Shown here piece by piece: positions 48,306 to 60,497 of a stretch of 64,000 bases of DNA (within the stretch, counting starts at the first letter, position 1; each line of letters opens with the position of its first letter). A program made the translations under genes and the position numbers. The stretch is from positions 62,001-126,000 of the forward strand of contig NZ_JAQISW010000002.1 of NCBI RefSeq assembly GCF_028618435.1, in the 5' to 3' direction. This DNA comes from Bartonella sp. MM73XJBT.G. GTDB lineage: Bacteria > Pseudomonadota > Alphaproteobacteria > Rhizobiales > Rhizobiaceae. A model generated the notes under the pieces. That model did no database searches. It worked only from the letters and a program-made list of their open reading frames with translations, and was not told where the DNA came from.

Positions 48306-49982
48306 TTATTTTGATCGATGTAAAAAAACTGTACAGAGAGGTTTTTTTTGCCAAATTTCATAAACAGCCGCTCTCACTGCACGTCGTGTTGCCTCTCGAA
48401 TAACTTCATTATTTTTTCGCTTCATGCGTGGAATATTATAAACTGTATTTTCCACAACCTCTAAAAGAATATCTTTTAATTTTTCCCCCTCTCCATTATT
48501 CTCAGGGAGTCCCAATATGCTTAAACCGACATCACCAAACAACTCATGCTTGCTATTCATATGGAGAGAAACAGCAACATGACCAGCGTAACTTAATTTT
48601 CTACGCTCACGAATCCCTAGCTCATACTCATCTCCAAGAAGACATCCATCTTTATAGAGACGACCAACAGGCACTTGATCAATAACTTCTACAGGCGTTG
48701 GTGCAAGACGCAGCATATTACCATTTCTAATATTCCTAACAATTTTAATCCCTGCTTGACGCGCTAAAGCGGCTTGAGCAGTAAGATGCATTGCCTCACC
48801 ATGCACAGGCACAAGGATCTGTGGTTTTATCCAATCATACATCTGTAAAAGTTCTGAACGACGGGGATGACCTGAAACATGAACAAGTGCATCTTCATTC
48901 GTAATAACTTTAATACCTAAATCGATGAAGCGATTTTGTATATCAAGAATCGCTTTTTCGTTTCCTGGAATACTTCGTGATGAATAAATAACAGTATCTC
49001 CAGTGGAAAGCGCAATATTCCTCATTCCCTCACGTGACAGCTTAGCCAAAGCTGCACATGGCTCACCTTGGCTCCCTGTGACAATTAAAACAAGTTCTTT
49101 TCGTGGGATGTAACCATAATCATCTTCCGTTACAAATGGCGCTAAGCCATCCATATAACCAAGCTCTTGTGCAACCATAATACTTCGCTTAAGGGAACGC
49201 CCAATAACAAGAACCTTACGCCCAACAGCTTGAGCAGCTAGAGAAATAGAACGTATCCGACCAATATTAGAAGCAAAAGTTGCTATTGCAACACGTCCTT
49301 CAGCTTTCGAAATAATGTCAGAAAGACTGGTTTGGACCTGCTGCTCTGATGGAGATATACCATCCCGACATGCGTTTGTGGAATCACAAAGTAATGCTAA
49401 AACACCTTTATTGCCTAAATTTCGAAATCTTTTTTCATCTGTTACAGCTCCAAGCGAAGGAGTATGATCAATTTTCCAATCACCCGTATGGATTACAGTC
49501 CCTAAAGACGTTGTAATGGCTAAAGATACAGACTCTGGTATCGAATGGTTAACAGCAATAGATTCTATGGCAAAGGGACCAACATGAAAACAATCCCCTA
49601 CTTTAAAAATATTAAATGGCATTTTATGAGATTCAAAATCTGATTGCCTTTTACTCTCCAATAACCCTGCTGTGAAAGCTGTACAATAAACTGGAATTTG
49701 TAACTTTGGCCATAAATCAAGAACAGCTCCATAATGATCTTCATGTGCATGTGTTAAAACAAGACCATGTATATTATGTTTTTCACTTTCTAGAAAACGA
49801 ATATCAGGAAAAATAAGATCGACCCCCGGTAATTCAGAGCCAGCAAAACTAACGCCCATATCAACAAGCAGCCATTCACGAAGATTTTGGGAGCCAAATC
49901 CATAAGCGGCTAAATTCATCCCTATTTCACCTACACCTCCCAGAGGTAAAAAAACAAATTCATTCTTATTGGTTGCAACCAT
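48306..49982 (-). CDS. rnj: Ribonuclease J
   Basis: A 558-residue metallo-beta-lactamase/beta-CASP ribonuclease of RNA maturation and decay. The MBL motif LTHAHEDHYGAV is near residue 75, further ligands are in HTGDWKID, and the beta-CASP motifs are in SGHPRRSELLQMYDWIKPQILVPVHGE. ATG 49982 is favoured over 49988 because AGGAG lies six bases before it. With rne on the same window, the organism has both RNase E and RNase J, as in other Rhizobiales. It lies after birA and before proS. Confidence 0.94.
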   Translation of the reverse strand: MVATNKNEFVFLPLGGVGEIGMNLAAYGFGSQNLREWLLVDMGVSFAGSELPGVDLIFPDIRFLESEKHNIHGLVLTHAHEDHYGAVLDLWPKLQIPVYCTAFTAGLLESKRQSDFESHKMPFNIFKVGDCFHVGPFAIESIAVNHSIPESVSLAITTSLGTVIHTGDWKIDHTPSLGAVTDEKRFRNLGNKGVLALLCDSTNACRDGISPSEQQVQTSLSDIISKAEGRVAIATFASNIGRIRSISLAAQAVGRKVLVIGRSLKRSIMVAQELGYMDGLAPFVTEDDYGYIPRKELVLIVTGSQGEPCAALAKLSREGMRNIALSTGDTVIYSSRSIPGNEKAILDIQNRFIDLGIKVITNEDALVHVSGHPRRSELLQMYDWIKPQILVPVHGEAMHLTAQAALARQAGIKIVRNIRNGNMLRLAPTPVEVIDQVPVGRLYKDGCLLGDEYELGIRERRKLSYAGHVAVSLHMNSKHELFGDVGLSILGLPENNGEGEKLKDILLEVVENTVYNIPRMKRKNNEVIREATRRAVRAAVYEIWQKKPLCTVFLHRSK

Positions 49983-50035
49983 AAACATCTCCTAAATCAT
50001 TAAGATAATCTGATGGTAAAATAAAACTTCATAAA

Positions 50036-50839
50036 TTAATAACGATTTTCATGAACAGAAGCTGCCAAACCAAAATGAACATCTCCAGCTGTTATAATAC
50101 TTGTCTCACCATTTTTTTGTTTTATGATGCAGTTAAAATCATGATCAAGCCCCTCAAAAATACCCTCAATAATTTTTTCATCATTAGTTATTTTGATGTA
50201 TTGCCCAAGGTGAGCAGAATATAAAAGCCATTTTTTGCGGATTATATCACATCCTCCAAGCTGCTTCCAAAGCAGATAATTTTTAGCAAAATACTCCGTC
50301 AAAACTGTAAATAATTGTGCTGGTTCAATATTTAAACCAATATTCTTTAAGCTTGAAGTGAGATAGGGAGCATCTTCATAATGATGTTTCACATTTATTC
50401 CAATACCAATAACCAATACATCTTGTTGTGATGGTAATTTTAGAATTTCGAGCAAAACTCCAGAGCTTTTTGCTCCTCTGAGCAAAATATCGTTTGGCCA
50501 TTTTAAGCTTACAATATTGTTTGTTTTCTTTTCATCTTTTATAAATTGTTTTATTGCCTCTGCTACACTGACTCCAGCAACAAAACCAAGTTGAGCAGCG
50601 GTTTGATGAACAATATTATCCATTAACAAAAGACTAGAATAAAGGTTCCCTTTTGGACTATTCCATACCCTCCCTCTCCTTGCCCTTCCCTGTAATTGCT
50701 CTTGCGCAACAATCCAAAGATAACCTTGATGTCCAGTTTGCGCTTTTCGTTGCGCAATGAGATTTGTTGAATCAACGCTGTCGTAGGCTTCAACAGTGTA
50801 TCCTTGTTTCTTTGCAAAATCTGATAAAATATAGACCAT
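50036..50839 (-). CDS. birA: Biotin--[acetyl-CoA-carboxylase] ligase
   Basis: A 267-residue ligase that attaches biotin to the carboxyl carrier protein. The biotin/ATP loop GRARRGRVWNSPKGNLYSSLLL is near residue 55, with SLKWPNDILL and VLVIGIGINV following. No N-terminal helix-turn-helix is present, so it is not a biotin repressor. ATG 50839 lies two bases after the nuoN stop; the longer frame overlapping nuoN is not family-like. It is co-transcribed with the nuo genes and rnj. Confidence 0.93.
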   Translation of the reverse strand: MVYILSDFAKKQGYTVEAYDSVDSTNLIAQRKAQTGHQGYLWIVAQEQLQGRARRGRVWNSPKGNLYSSLLLMDNIVHQTAAQLGFVAGVSVAEAIKQFIKDEKKTNNIVSLKWPNDILLRGAKSSGVLLEILKLPSQQDVLVIGIGINVKHHYEDAPYLTSSLKNIGLNIEPAQLFTVLTEYFAKNYLLWKQLGGCDIIRKKWLLYSAHLGQYIKITNDEKIIEGIFEGLDHDFNCIIKQKNGETSIITAGDVHFGLAASVHENRY

Positions 50840-50841
50840 AA

Positions 50842-52296
50842 TTAAAACAATGCAGCAGCTGCTTTTTCTGCCAATTCGGCAAACCAAATTCCAAAAAAGG
50901 TATAAAATAAAATAAATAATGCGGAAAGGCTAAGACAAAACTGAAGCTCTTTTGATAAAATAACGAAATGCGTTTTTACGTCATCAAACCACATAATTTT
51001 AATAACTCGTAAATAGTAAAAAGCGCCAACAACGGACGCTATCATACCGACAATAGCAAGTGGTGTCAGACCAGCATGAACAGCAGCAGAAAATGTATAC
51101 CACTTCCCAAAAAAACCAGCCATAGGGGGTATACTGGCTAGCGAGAAAAGCTGTATTGTCATGACAATCGCCATAAACGGATTCGTCTTTGCTAATCCTG
51201 AAAGATCATAAATATTTTCAACATTACCACTCTGAGATCGCATTCCAAGGATAAAAGCAAATGAGCCAAGAGTAACACCAAGATAAATGGTCATATAAAG
51301 AATAACACTTTTTATCCCAAGCATATCTCCAGCCGATAAACCAACAAGTGCATAGCCCATATGGCTGATCGACGAATAAGCCATTAAGCGCTTAATATTA
51401 TTTTGACCAATTGCAGCAAACGCACCAAGAATCATTGATGCAATTGCCATGAAAACCAAAATTTGTTGCCATGCAGGCATCGCGCTATCAACACGCCCTA
51501 GGGGAATAAAGGCCGTAACAATCACACGAATAATGAGCGCCATTGCAGCAACTTTAGGCGCCCCAGCAAAAAATGCTGTAATCGGTGTTGGGGCACCTTC
51601 GTAAACATCAGGTGTCCACATATGAAATGGAACGGCAGAAATTTTAAAAGCCAACCCCGCTAAAATAAAAACAATTGCAAAAATGACCCCCAATTGTAAG
51701 CTTTCACCTTTTAAAGCAATGGCTATTTCGTGAAAACCAATTTGACCGGAAAAACCATAAAGCAAAGAAATGCCATAAAGCAGCATCCCTGAAGATAATG
51801 CTCCTAAAACAAAATATTTTATACCGGCTTCAGAAGATTTTACATTATTACGATTAATCGCTGCTAAAACATATAAAGCTAAGGACTGTAGTTCTAATCC
51901 CATATAAAGTGACAGCATATTCCCCGCTGAAATCATCAGCATCATGCCAAGAGTTGCTAAAAGAACAAGCACTGGAAATTCAAATATATTGAACTTTTGC
52001 GCATTAGCAAAACCAACAGACATAATAAGAGCAAAAAGTGCACCAATAAGCGTTAAAACTTTCATATAACGACCAAAAGGGTCAATAATAAGCGCATTGG
52101 TTTGAAATAAGCCAGTCTTTGGAAAAACGATGAGAATAATAATGGTTGCCACAAGAAGAGCCATAGCTAAACCTGTCACCGTTAAAGAAGCGCGTGCATT
52201 GGAATAAACACCAACCAAAAGCAACACTACTCCCCCTAATGCAATTAAAATCTCTGGAAGAATTAAGACTAATTGTGTTATTATTTGACTTTGCAT
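50842..52296 (-). CDS. nuoN: NADH-quinone oxidoreductase subunit N
   Basis: A 484-residue antiporter-like subunit in the membrane arm of complex I with about 14 membrane helices. Conserved charged residues are in GLELQSLALYVL (Glu), GLAFKISAVPFHMWTPDVYEGAPTP (Lys, His) and NNIKRLMAYSSISHMGYAL (Lys). Length is normal. It begins 17 bases after nuoM. Confidence 0.95.
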   Translation of the reverse strand: MQSQIITQLVLILPEILIALGGVVLLLVGVYSNARASLTVTGLAMALLVATIIILIVFPKTGLFQTNALIIDPFGRYMKVLTLIGALFALIMSVGFANAQKFNIFEFPVLVLLATLGMMLMISAGNMLSLYMGLELQSLALYVLAAINRNNVKSSEAGIKYFVLGALSSGMLLYGISLLYGFSGQIGFHEIAIALKGESLQLGVIFAIVFILAGLAFKISAVPFHMWTPDVYEGAPTPITAFFAGAPKVAAMALIIRVIVTAFIPLGRVDSAMPAWQQILVFMAIASMILGAFAAIGQNNIKRLMAYSSISHMGYALVGLSAGDMLGIKSVILYMTIYLGVTLGSFAFILGMRSQSGNVENIYDLSGLAKTNPFMAIVMTIQLFSLASIPPMAGFFGKWYTFSAAVHAGLTPLAIVGMIASVVGAFYYLRVIKIMWFDDVKTHFVILSKELQFCLSLSALFILFYTFFGIWFAELAEKAAAALF

Positions 52297-52313
52297 GAGA
52301 ATTCTTCCCTTAT

Positions 52314-53783
52314 CTAGTGTAATTTATTGATGAGGGCTTCTACAGAAAACGCCGTCGCTTTAAGAAGTGGCGTTGGATAGATACCAAAGAATATTGTAAG
52401 AATAACCATCGGGTAAAGAATAAATTTTTCCCTCGAAGAGAGATCTACCAATACTTTTAAACTTTCTTTATCCAAGGAACCAAAAACCACACGCCGATAA
52501 AGATAAAGGGCATAGGCTGCTGATAAGATAACACCTGTTGTCGCTAAAATAACAACCAATTTATTCACTTGAAAAACACCTATTAAGGTTAAAAACTCAC
52601 CCAAAAATCCTGAAGTTCCAGGGAGACCGACATTTGCCATCGTGAAGATTAAGAAAACAACAGCATATTTGGGCATATTATTCACTAAACCACCAAATGC
52701 TGAAATTTCACGCGTATGCAAGCGATCATAGATCACCCCAACACAAAGGAATAAAGCTGCGGAAACAATTCCGTGCGATAGCATCTGATAAATAGCCCCT
52801 TGTATTGCCTGTTCATTCGCAGCAAAAATACCCATCGTTACATATCCCATATGCGCTATTGAGGAATATGCAATAAGTTTTTTGATGTCACTTTGAACAA
52901 GTGCAACCAATGAGGTATAAATAATTGCAATAAGCGATAATGTGAAAACAAAAGGGGCAAAATCTGCTGAAGCAATAGGAAACATAGGTAAAGAAAAACG
53001 AAGAAAACCATACCCACCTAATTTGAGTAAGACACCAGCTAAAATAACAGAACCTGCTGTCGGTGCTTCCACGTGAGCATCAGGGAGCCAAGTATGAACT
53101 GGCCACATCGGCATTTTAACAGCAAAAGAAGCAAAAAATGCAAGCCATAACCATATTTGCATATGGGCAGGAAACTGATAATTGAGTAAAGTTGGTATAT
53201 CAAGTGTTCCTGCCTGCCAATACATAGCCATAAGTGCAACCAGCATAAGCACTGAACCAAGTAAAGTGTATAAGAAAAACTTGATACTTGCATAAACACG
53301 ACGTGAACCACCCCACACCCCTATAATGATAAACATTGGAATGAGGCTACCTTCAAAAAAAACATAAAATAATATTGCGTCAAGAGCACAAAAGACTCCA
53401 ATAATGGCAACTTCAAGAAGAAGAAAAGCAATCATATAAGCTTTTAATCTCTCTTTAACATTCTCCCAACTTGCTAAAATACAAAAAGGCAAAAGAAAAG
53501 CTGAGAGAACAACAAAAAGAATAGAAATACCATCAACTCCCATATGATAGCTAATACCATCCCCTAGCCAACTGAATTTTTCAACCATTTGAAAATTCGG
53601 GTTTCTAGAATCAAATCCTACCCAAATAATTAAAGAAATAATAAAAACAAATATCGTCGTAAAAAGTGCAACATTGCGTATATTATGGCGCGCAGCTTCA
53701 CCATCATCTTTGATAAATAAAATAAGCAGTACACCCACTAGTGGCAAAAATGTAACCGTAGAAAGAATAGGCCAATCGGTCAT
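52314..53783 (-). CDS. nuoM: NADH-quinone oxidoreductase subunit M
   Basis: A 489-residue proton-pumping subunit of complex I. Essential charged sites are visible in [14 protein letters not shown] (Glu), [26 protein letters not shown] (Lys, His) and [18 protein letters not shown] (Lys). The ATG at 53783 shares its A with the nuoL TAA stop (TAATG), so the frame extended upstream into nuoL to 53810 is not needed. Confidence 0.95.
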   Translation of the reverse strand: MTDWPILSTVTFLPLVGVLLILFIKDDGEAARHNIRNVALFTTIFVFIISLIIWVGFDSRNPNFQMVEKFSWLGDGISYHMGVDGISILFVVLSAFLLPFCILASWENVKERLKAYMIAFLLLEVAIIGVFCALDAILFYVFFEGSLIPMFIIIGVWGGSRRVYASIKFFLYTLLGSVLMLVALMAMYWQAGTLDIPTLLNYQFPAHMQIWLWLAFFASFAVKMPMWPVHTWLPDAHVEAPTAGSVILAGVLLKLGGYGFLRFSLPMFPIASADFAPFVFTLSLIAIIYTSLVALVQSDIKKLIAYSSIAHMGYVTMGIFAANEQAIQGAIYQMLSHGIVSAALFLCVGVIYDRLHTREISAFGGLVNNMPKYAVVFLIFTMANVGLPGTSGFLGEFLTLIGVFQVNKLVVILATTGVILSAAYALYLYRRVVFGSLDKESLKVLVDLSSREKFILYPMVILTIFFGIYPTPLLKATAFSVEALINKLH

Positions 53784-55750
53784 TAGTTCACGCCCCCGAT
53801 CATCATCCATGTAATCAGCAATGCAATACCTATCAGCATCGCAAATGCATAGTGGTAAAGATAGCCTGTTTGCATCCGAACAACTCTATTTGTAATATCA
53901 ACAACACGCGCTGCGATACCATTAGGACCTAGACCATCAATAATTTTACCATCTCCAACTTTCCAAAGAAAAGAACCAATCTTAAAGATAGAACGAACAA
54001 ACAAAAAATTATATAATTGATCAAAATACCATTTTTGGTAAAGAAATTGATATACTCCTGGCATAACACGAGCCATTTTCTTGGGAAGAGATGGAAAAGA
54101 AATATAAAACAAATAGGCAAACATAAACCCAAAAACCATTGCTATAAATGGCGACCACTTTACCCAATTAAAAACATGGTGGGCATCATGAAGAATATGA
54201 TTGTGGCTGCTTATAAACAATGCTCCCTTCCAAAAAGTATCATATAAGTCACCAAAAAAATAAGGTTGAAAAATAACACCAGCAAATATCGCCCCAAAAG
54301 ATAAAATAAATAGTGGCATTAACATAATTGGCGGTGATTCATGCACATGATGCATAACATCAACTGTAGCTCGTGGTTTACCATGAAATGTCATAAAGAT
54401 AAGCCGCCATGAATAAAAACTTGTTAAAAACGCTGCAAAAACAAGAAGATAGAAAGCATATCCTGAAGCAATATTATGCGATGCAAAAGCAGATTCTATA
54501 ATCGCATCCTTAGAGAAAAAACCAGCTGTCCCCAAAACTGTTCCTGGAATTCCAACCCCTGTCAAGGCAATGGTACCGACCATCATCATCCAATAAGTTA
54601 TCTTTATATGTTTGCGTAACCCGCCCATTTTTCGCATATCTTGTTCATCGGAGACAGCATGAATGACAGAACCTGCACCAAGAAATAATAAGGCTTTAAA
54701 AAAAGCATGGGTAAAAAGATGAAAAACAGCTGCTCCATAAGCTCCAACACCAAGGGCGACAAACATATACCCGAGTTGTGAACATGTAGAATAAGCAATA
54801 ACACGTTTAATATCATTCTGCACCAATCCTACAGTTGCTGCAAAAAACGCAGTTGTGGCTCCAATAATAACAATCACTGTCAAAGCAATCGAAGAGAGTT
54901 CAAAAATTGGTGACATACGCGCAACCATAAAAACACCAGCTGTGACCATTGTAGCAGCATGAATAAGAGCTGATACAGGCGTTGGTCCTTCCATAGCATC
55001 AGGCAGCCAAGTATGTAAAAGAAATTGTGCTGATTTTCCCATCGCACCAATAAATAATAAAAGACATGTAACAGTAATTGCTGCTTGTCCATCAAGCTGC
55101 CAACCTAAAAATGTCATATTTTGTATAAAGCTATTGTCTGCGGCTTTTGCAAAAATAGAAGCAAAATCAACCGATTGGAATAAAACAAAAACACTAAATA
55201 TTCCTAAGAGAAAACCAAAGTCTCCAACACGATTGACCACAAAAGCTTTCATTGCAGCTTTATTCGCAGAATCTCTCTGAAACCAAAAACCAATAAGCAA
55301 ATAAGAAGCAAGTCCTACACCTTCCCAGCCAAAAAACATCTGGATCAAATTATTGGATGTCACCAACATCAGCATCATAAATGTAAAGAGAGAAAGATAA
55401 GAAAAAAAACGCGACCTTGAAGGGTCATGATGCATATAACCAATTGAATAAATATGCACTAATGCCGAAACACTGTTTACCACAATAAGCATAACAGCTG
55501 TTAATGTATCAATATGAAGAGCCCAGTCAAAGCTTAAATCACCAATGGTAAGCCAATGTAATACGAATACATCAATCGCTAAAGTATAACCAAGTGCAAG
55601 ATTGAAAAATGCTATCCACGACAATATGGCAACAATCACCATAAAGCTACATGTTATCAACTCGCTTGCACGTTCTCCTATGGTTTTTCCACCTAATGCT
55701 GCAATTAAAAAACCCAAAAGCGGAAGAAAGACAATCGTATAATACATCAC
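53783..55750 (-). CDS. nuoL: NADH-quinone oxidoreductase subunit L
   Basis: A 655-residue subunit, the largest antiporter-like piece of complex I, with a long lateral helix and extra C-terminal membrane segment. Key stretches are [55 protein letters not shown] (in parts) and [19 protein letters not shown]. It lies three bases after nuoK and overlaps nuoM by one base, consistent with one transcript. Confidence 0.95.
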   Translation of the reverse strand: MMYYTIVFLPLLGFLIAALGGKTIGERASELITCSFMVIVAILSWIAFFNLALGYTLAIDVFVLHWLTIGDLSFDWALHIDTLTAVMLIVVNSVSALVHIYSIGYMHHDPSRSRFFSYLSLFTFMMLMLVTSNNLIQMFFGWEGVGLASYLLIGFWFQRDSANKAAMKAFVVNRVGDFGFLLGIFSVFVLFQSVDFASIFAKAADNSFIQNMTFLGWQLDGQAAITVTCLLLFIGAMGKSAQFLLHTWLPDAMEGPTPVSALIHAATMVTAGVFMVARMSPIFELSSIALTVIVIIGATTAFFAATVGLVQNDIKRVIAYSTCSQLGYMFVALGVGAYGAAVFHLFTHAFFKALLFLGAGSVIHAVSDEQDMRKMGGLRKHIKITYWMMMVGTIALTGVGIPGTVLGTAGFFSKDAIIESAFASHNIASGYAFYLLVFAAFLTSFYSWRLIFMTFHGKPRATVDVMHHVHESPPIMLMPLFILSFGAIFAGVIFQPYFFGDLYDTFWKGALFISSHNHILHDAHHVFNWVKWSPFIAMVFGFMFAYLFYISFPSLPKKMARVMPGVYQFLYQKWYFDQLYNFLFVRSIFKIGSFLWKVGDGKIIDGLGPNGIAARVVDITNRVVRMQTGYLYHYAFAMLIGIALLITWMMIGGVN

Positions 55751-55753
55751 GGG

Positions 55754-56062
55754 TTAGCCTTTCATTACGTTAACATCTTCAACCGCAATGGAACCACGAT
55801 TACGGAAAAAAACGACAAGAATTGCTAAACCAATAGCAGCTTCAGCAGCTGCGACGGTTAAGACAAATAAAGCAAATATCTGACCAACGAGATCATGAAG
55901 AAATGCCGAAAATGCGACAAAATTTATATTAACGGAGAGTAATATAAGCTCAATAGACATCAAAATGATAATCACATTTTTTCTGTTGAGAAAAATTCCA
56001 GCAATACCAATTGTAAACATCAAAGCAGAAACAGTAAGATAATGCGCAATATCGATATACAT
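55754..56062 (-). CDS. nuoK: NADH-quinone oxidoreductase subunit K
   Basis: A 102-residue, three-helix subunit of the complex I membrane arm starting [16 protein letters not shown]. The conserved membrane Glu residues are in [17 protein letters not shown] and [18 protein letters not shown] lies eight bases before ATG 56062 and only two before ATG 56068, so 56062 is preferred; it also matches the family length. Longer frames overlap nuoJ. Confidence 0.94.
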   Translation of the reverse strand: MYIDIAHYLTVSALMFTIGIAGIFLNRKNVIIILMSIELILLSVNINFVAFSAFLHDLVGQIFALFVLTVAAAEAAIGLAILVVFFRNRGSIAVEDVNVMKG

Positions 56063-56075
56063 AACCATAGCCCCC

Positions 56076-56696
56076 TTAAATACCTTTACCTGATTCAACT
56101 TGCTTGATTTCAATAGCACTTTCTACTGTTCTAGAAACTTGCTCTGCGATGGATTGTCGTTTAACTCCCGATCTATGACAAAGTGTTAAAACAATAGCAC
56201 CAATCATTGCAACTAATAAAATTATTCCAGCAATTTGAAAATAGAAAACATAATCCGTATAGAGAATATCTCCTAATGCTTGTGTATTTGTTCGCTGCCC
56301 TAAATCTGGCATTGGCTGTGTAACATGCGTTTTAAGAACTGGAGAAAAATGGCTACTCACAAAAACAACAATCAATTCTACAGCGATAATAACGCCAATA
56401 AGAGCTCCAATAGGCGCATATCGAAGAGCGCCACTCTTTAACTCAGCAAAATCAACATCGAGCATCATAACGACAAATAAAAATAAAACAGCGACAGCTC
56501 CAACATAAACAACAAGCAGAATCAGTCCCAAAAACTCTGCTCCTGCAAGCAAAAACAAAGCTGCAGCATTAAAAAATGCCAATATTAAAAATAAAACAGA
56601 ATGTACAGGATTGCGTGCTGTAATAACAATCACTGCACTTGTTAGCATAATAAAAGCAAACAAATAGAAAAATGCCGCCGCTAGATCTGTTAGCAT
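56076..56696 (-). CDS. nuoJ: NADH-quinone oxidoreductase subunit J
   Basis: A 206-residue membrane subunit with five helices, including the pi-bulge helix region [26 protein letters not shown] polar loop (~residues 110-140) and a polar C-terminal tail of ~35 residues follow typical alphaproteobacterial forms. A 92-bp gap without gene separates it from nuoI; it runs into nuoK at 13 bases. Confidence 0.94.
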   Translation of the reverse strand: MLTDLAAAFFYLFAFIMLTSAVIVITARNPVHSVLFLILAFFNAAALFLLAGAEFLGLILLVVYVGAVAVLFLFVVMMLDVDFAELKSGALRYAPIGALIGVIIAVELIVVFVSSHFSPVLKTHVTQPMPDLGQRTNTQALGDILYTDYVFYFQIAGIILLVAMIGAIVLTLCHRSGVKRQSIAEQVSRTVESAIEIKQVESGKGI

Positions 56697-56788
56697 GGGC
56701 TTCTCCTTAATTATTTAAATAATTGGTACAAACTTCATACCAGATTACAATTTATCGGAAAAATTATCCGATACCTCAAATGATACAC

Positions 56789-57283
56789 TTAACGGTAAGG
56801 TGCATCCATCAATATATTACGAGCAATTTCTCGCTCCCAGCGATCTCCATTGCTTAAAAGCTTTTCTTTATCATAATACAGTTCTTCTCGCGTTTCTGTG
56901 GCAAATTCAAAATTTGGCCCTTCTACAATAGCTTCAACTGGACAAGCTTCTTGACAAAAACCACAGTAAATACACTTAACCATATCTATATCATAACGGA
57001 CAGTCCTCCGTGTACCATCATTACGCCTCGGTCCTGCTTCAATGGTAATTGCTTGTGCAGGGCAAATTGCTTCACATAATTTACAAGCAATGCAGCGTTC
57101 TTCACCATTTGGGTAACGACGAAGTGCATGTTCTCCACGGAAACGCTCAGAAACAAAACCCTTCTCATAAGGATAATTAATCGTAGGCTTTGGTGCAAAA
57201 AATTGACGCATAGCTAAGAAAAAAGCACTCATAAACTCTAAGAGAAGAAGTGACTTTGCTGCCTGAAAAAAAACTGACATCAT
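56789..57283 (-). CDS. nuoI: NADH-quinone oxidoreductase subunit I
   Basis: A 164-residue ferredoxin-like subunit that carries clusters N6a and N6b. Two [4Fe-4S] motifs are complete: C64, C67, C70, C74 ([11 protein letters not shown]) and C104, C107, C110, C114 ([11 protein letters not shown]). It has the N-terminal amphipathic helix that docks on the membrane arm. It lies 11 bases after nuoH. Confidence 0.96.
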   Translation of the reverse strand: MMSVFFQAAKSLLLLEFMSAFFLAMRQFFAPKPTINYPYEKGFVSERFRGEHALRRYPNGEERCIACKLCEAICPAQAITIEAGPRRNDGTRRTVRYDIDMVKCIYCGFCQEACPVEAIVEGPNFEFATETREELYYDKEKLLSNGDRWEREIARNILMDAPYR

Positions 57284-57294
57284 AAAAACTCCTC

Positions 57295-58344
57295 TTAAGA
57301 AAAACCACTATACTTTAAAAAAGCAGCAGTTATGACAACCATTGCTAACGAGAGAGGAAGAAAAACCTTCCAACCAAGCCGCATGAGTTGATCATAACGA
57401 TAACGTGGAACAAAAGCTTTGACCATAGCGAACCCAAAAAATACAAAACAAACTTTTAGAACAAACCAAATGATACCGGGAACCCAATTAAGCCACCAAA
57501 CATCTAAAGGAGGGAGCCAACCGCCTAAAAATAAAATGGTTGTTAATGCGCACATTAAAACAATAGCAACATATTCACCAAGAAAGAAGAGCATATATGG
57601 CGTTGAAGAATATTCAACCATATGACCAGCAACAAGCTCAGATTCTGCTTCCACTAAATCAAAGGGAGGACGGTTTGTTTCTGCGAGCGCAGAAATAAAA
57701 AAGATAATAAACATTGGAAAAAGAATGAGCCAATTCCAATCGAGAAAACTATTAAAAGGAAGACCTAGAGTTGTACCAAGTCCATGATTTTGTTTAAGAA
57801 CAATGGTTGTGAGATCCAACGAACCACTTACTAAAATAACAGTCACAAGAACAAAACCAATAGAAACTTCATAAGAAACCATTTGTGCTGCTGAACGAAG
57901 AGCTCCTAAGAAAGGATATTTTGAATTTGATGCCCATCCCCCCATAATAACACCATAAACTTCAAGAGATGAAATGGCTAAGATATAAAGCAATCCAACA
58001 TTAATCTTTGCAACTTCCCATCCCTCATTGACAGGGATAACAGCCCAAGTTGATAAAGCAAGTGTTGCTGAAACAAAAGGAGCTAAAAGAAAAACCCCCT
58101 TATTTGCACCTGCTGGGATAATAGGTTCTTTCACAACAAATTTAATTAAATCTGCAAAAGACTGTAGTAATCCCCACGGACCAACAACATTGGGACCACG
58201 TCGCAATTGTACAGCAGCCCAAATCTTTCTATCTGCATAGAGAAGATAAGCAACTAAAATCAACAGAACGACCAAAAGAAGAAGCGTTTTTCCAACGACA
58301 ATAAGTAATGGCAACAGCCAAGTCATAAAGAAATCATACATCAT
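57295..58344 (-). CDS. nuoH: NADH-quinone oxidoreductase subunit H
   Basis: A 349-residue membrane subunit at the quinone site with eight helices. Signatures are [29 protein letters not shown] (in parts), [21 protein letters not shown] and [22 protein letters not shown], whose acidic residues lie at the quinone channel. 19 bases separate it from nuoG. Confidence 0.96.
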   Translation of the reverse strand: MMYDFFMTWLLPLLIVVGKTLLLLVVLLILVAYLLYADRKIWAAVQLRRGPNVVGPWGLLQSFADLIKFVVKEPIIPAGANKGVFLLAPFVSATLALSTWAVIPVNEGWEVAKINVGLLYILAISSLEVYGVIMGGWASNSKYPFLGALRSAAQMVSYEVSIGFVLVTVILVSGSLDLTTIVLKQNHGLGTTLGLPFNSFLDWNWLILFPMFIIFFISALAETNRPPFDLVEAESELVAGHMVEYSSTPYMLFFLGEYVAIVLMCALTTILFLGGWLPPLDVWWLNWVPGIIWFVLKVCFVFFGFAMVKAFVPRYRYDQLMRLGWKVFLPLSLAMVVITAAFLKYSGFS

Positions 58345-58363
58345 TATTCCTTTTCCTTTGCCC

Positions 58364-60436
58364 TTACTCTACAGCTTGCATAGCACGGCTTTTTGCAAGA
58401 GATGAACATTCAGCCATAACGGCAGAAGCACGTGCTATCGGATTTGTCAAATAAAAGTCTTTAACCATAGAAGTAAATGCTTGACTTTCTAGGGAAACCA
58501 TTTTTGAACCAAGCGCCTTAAGACCACTTATATCAGAAGGCATTATATCATCAATGGCACAAAGATGTGGGTAATCATTAAATAAGCATTGTCTTAATTG
58601 AGAAAGAGAATCAAAGGGGAGTCTTTGTCCTAAAACATCCGATAAGGCACGCAAAATAGCCCAATCTTCTTTTGCTTCACCTGGAGCAAAACCAGCCCGA
58701 TTTGTCATTTGAACACGCCCTTCTGTATTCACATAAAGTCCTGATTTTTCAGTATAAGTTGATGCAGGTAAAATAACATCAGCCGCATGCGCACCATTAT
58801 CACCATGGCTACCAATATAAATTTTAAACGCTTTTATATTGGTCAATTCCACTTCATCAGCACCAAGCAAAAATAAAACTTCACAGGTTTTAAGAATATT
58901 TGCAACCCCAAGCTTAGAAGTAAAGCCTATATCTAACCCTCCAACGATTGACGCTGCATTATGAAGAATCCCAAATCCATTCCATTCTTCACTAAGAGCA
59001 CCAATATTATCCGCTAATTTAGCAAGGTTTTTTAAAACAGATAACCCTTCATTTCCGCAAATCGCCCCCTCTCCGATAAGAATAAGAGGTCTCTTTGCTT
59101 TTTTTAAAACATTAAAAAAAGCATCCTCTCCACCAATAAGTGTATTTAAAGCATCACCCCCAGATCCAAGATAAGAATAAGGATAACGTAAATCCACTTC
59201 CTCTCCAATGAGCGCAACAGGAAAATTTCCCATCCGTTGGCGTTTTAAAATACGCGCATTTAAAACAGCAGCTTCATGGCGTGGATTAGAGCCCACAATG
59301 AGCAATGCATCAGCTTGTTCAATCCCCGCAATTGTAGGATTAAAAATATAACTCGAACGTCCAAACTCTGGCGACAAAGCAACTCCTTTTTGACGACAAT
59401 CAAAAAGCTTTGAACCCAACGAGATCAGTAATGCTTTAAGGGCATACATTTCTTCAACAGAGGCAAGATCCCCTGCAATTGCCCCTATTTTTTCTGGCAA
59501 GGTTTTAGAAACCACCATTTTAATCTTTTCAAAAGCTTCTACCCAACTTACAGGCTGAAGTTTTCCATCTTTGCGTACATATGGTCTATCAAGACGCTGA
59601 GTTCGTAACCCATCCCAAATAAAACGCGTCTTATCAGAGATCCATTCCTCATTTACATCTTCATTCGTACGCGGCATGATCCGCATCACTTCACGGCCGC
59701 GGCTATCAATACGGATCGCACTGCCAAGCGCATCCATAACATCAATCGATTCTGTTTTAATCAACTCCCAAGGACGTGCATGAAATGCATAAGGCTTTGA
59801 AGTTAAAGCTCCTACTGGACAAAGATCAATAACATTGCCCTGTAACTCAGATGTCATAGCTTTTTCAAGATATGTCGTAATTTCAGCATCTTCACCACGA
59901 CCGATCAATCCAAGCTCAGAAATACCTGCTACTTCTGTTGTAAAACGGACACAACGTGTACAATGAATGCAGCGTGTCATAACCGTTTTGACAAGAGGAC
60001 CAATATATTTATCTTCTACAGCACGCTTATTTTCTGTATAGCGAGAACAATCACGTCCATAGAGCATTGCTTGATCTTGAAGATCACATTCTCCTCCCTG
60101 ATCACAGACAGGACAATCCAAAGGATGATTGATGAGAAGGAACTCCATCACACCTTCACGGGCTTTCTTTACCATCTCTGTATTGGTAAAAATTTCTGGT
60201 GCTTCACCATTAGGCCCTGCACGCAAATCACGAACCCCCATCGCACAAGAAGCCTGAGGTTTTGGAGGTCCTCCCTTAACCTCAACCAAGCACATGCGAC
60301 AATTTCCAGCAATTGATAAAGTTTCATGAAAACAAAAACGTGGTACTTCAGCACCAGCTGCCTCCGCTGCCTGAAGCAACGTATAGTAATCAGGGACTTC
60401 AATCTCTTTACCATCAACTTTGATATTTATCATCAC
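58364..60436 (-). CDS. nuoG: NADH-quinone oxidoreductase subunit G
   Basis: A 690-residue iron-sulfur subunit of the peripheral arm. N-terminal [2Fe-2S] ligands ([19 protein letters not shown]), the HxxxCxxCxxxxxC site ([17 protein letters not shown]) and a [4Fe-4S] site ([10 protein letters not shown] and later [14 protein letters not shown]) lead to a molybdopterin-oxidoreductase-like domain without cofactor. It is normal in length for the alphaproteobacterial and mitochondrial type. A 61-bp gap follows nuoF. Confidence 0.95.
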   Translation of the reverse strand: MMINIKVDGKEIEVPDYYTLLQAAEAAGAEVPRFCFHETLSIAGNCRMCLVEVKGGPPKPQASCAMGVRDLRAGPNGEAPEIFTNTEMVKKAREGVMEFLLINHPLDCPVCDQGGECDLQDQAMLYGRDCSRYTENKRAVEDKYIGPLVKTVMTRCIHCTRCVRFTTEVAGISELGLIGRGEDAEITTYLEKAMTSELQGNVIDLCPVGALTSKPYAFHARPWELIKTESIDVMDALGSAIRIDSRGREVMRIMPRTNEDVNEEWISDKTRFIWDGLRTQRLDRPYVRKDGKLQPVSWVEAFEKIKMVVSKTLPEKIGAIAGDLASVEEMYALKALLISLGSKLFDCRQKGVALSPEFGRSSYIFNPTIAGIEQADALLIVGSNPRHEAAVLNARILKRQRMGNFPVALIGEEVDLRYPYSYLGSGGDALNTLIGGEDAFFNVLKKAKRPLILIGEGAICGNEGLSVLKNLAKLADNIGALSEEWNGFGILHNAASIVGGLDIGFTSKLGVANILKTCEVLFLLGADEVELTNIKAFKIYIGSHGDNGAHAADVILPASTYTEKSGLYVNTEGRVQMTNRAGFAPGEAKEDWAILRALSDVLGQRLPFDSLSQLRQCLFNDYPHLCAIDDIMPSDISGLKALGSKMVSLESQAFTSMVKDFYLTNPIARASAVMAECSSLAKSRAMQAVE

Positions 60437-60497
60437 TCATCCAGCCTGCGGATAATCCACTTAAACTTGCATTTCATTGCTCTTAAAACAAAAATCT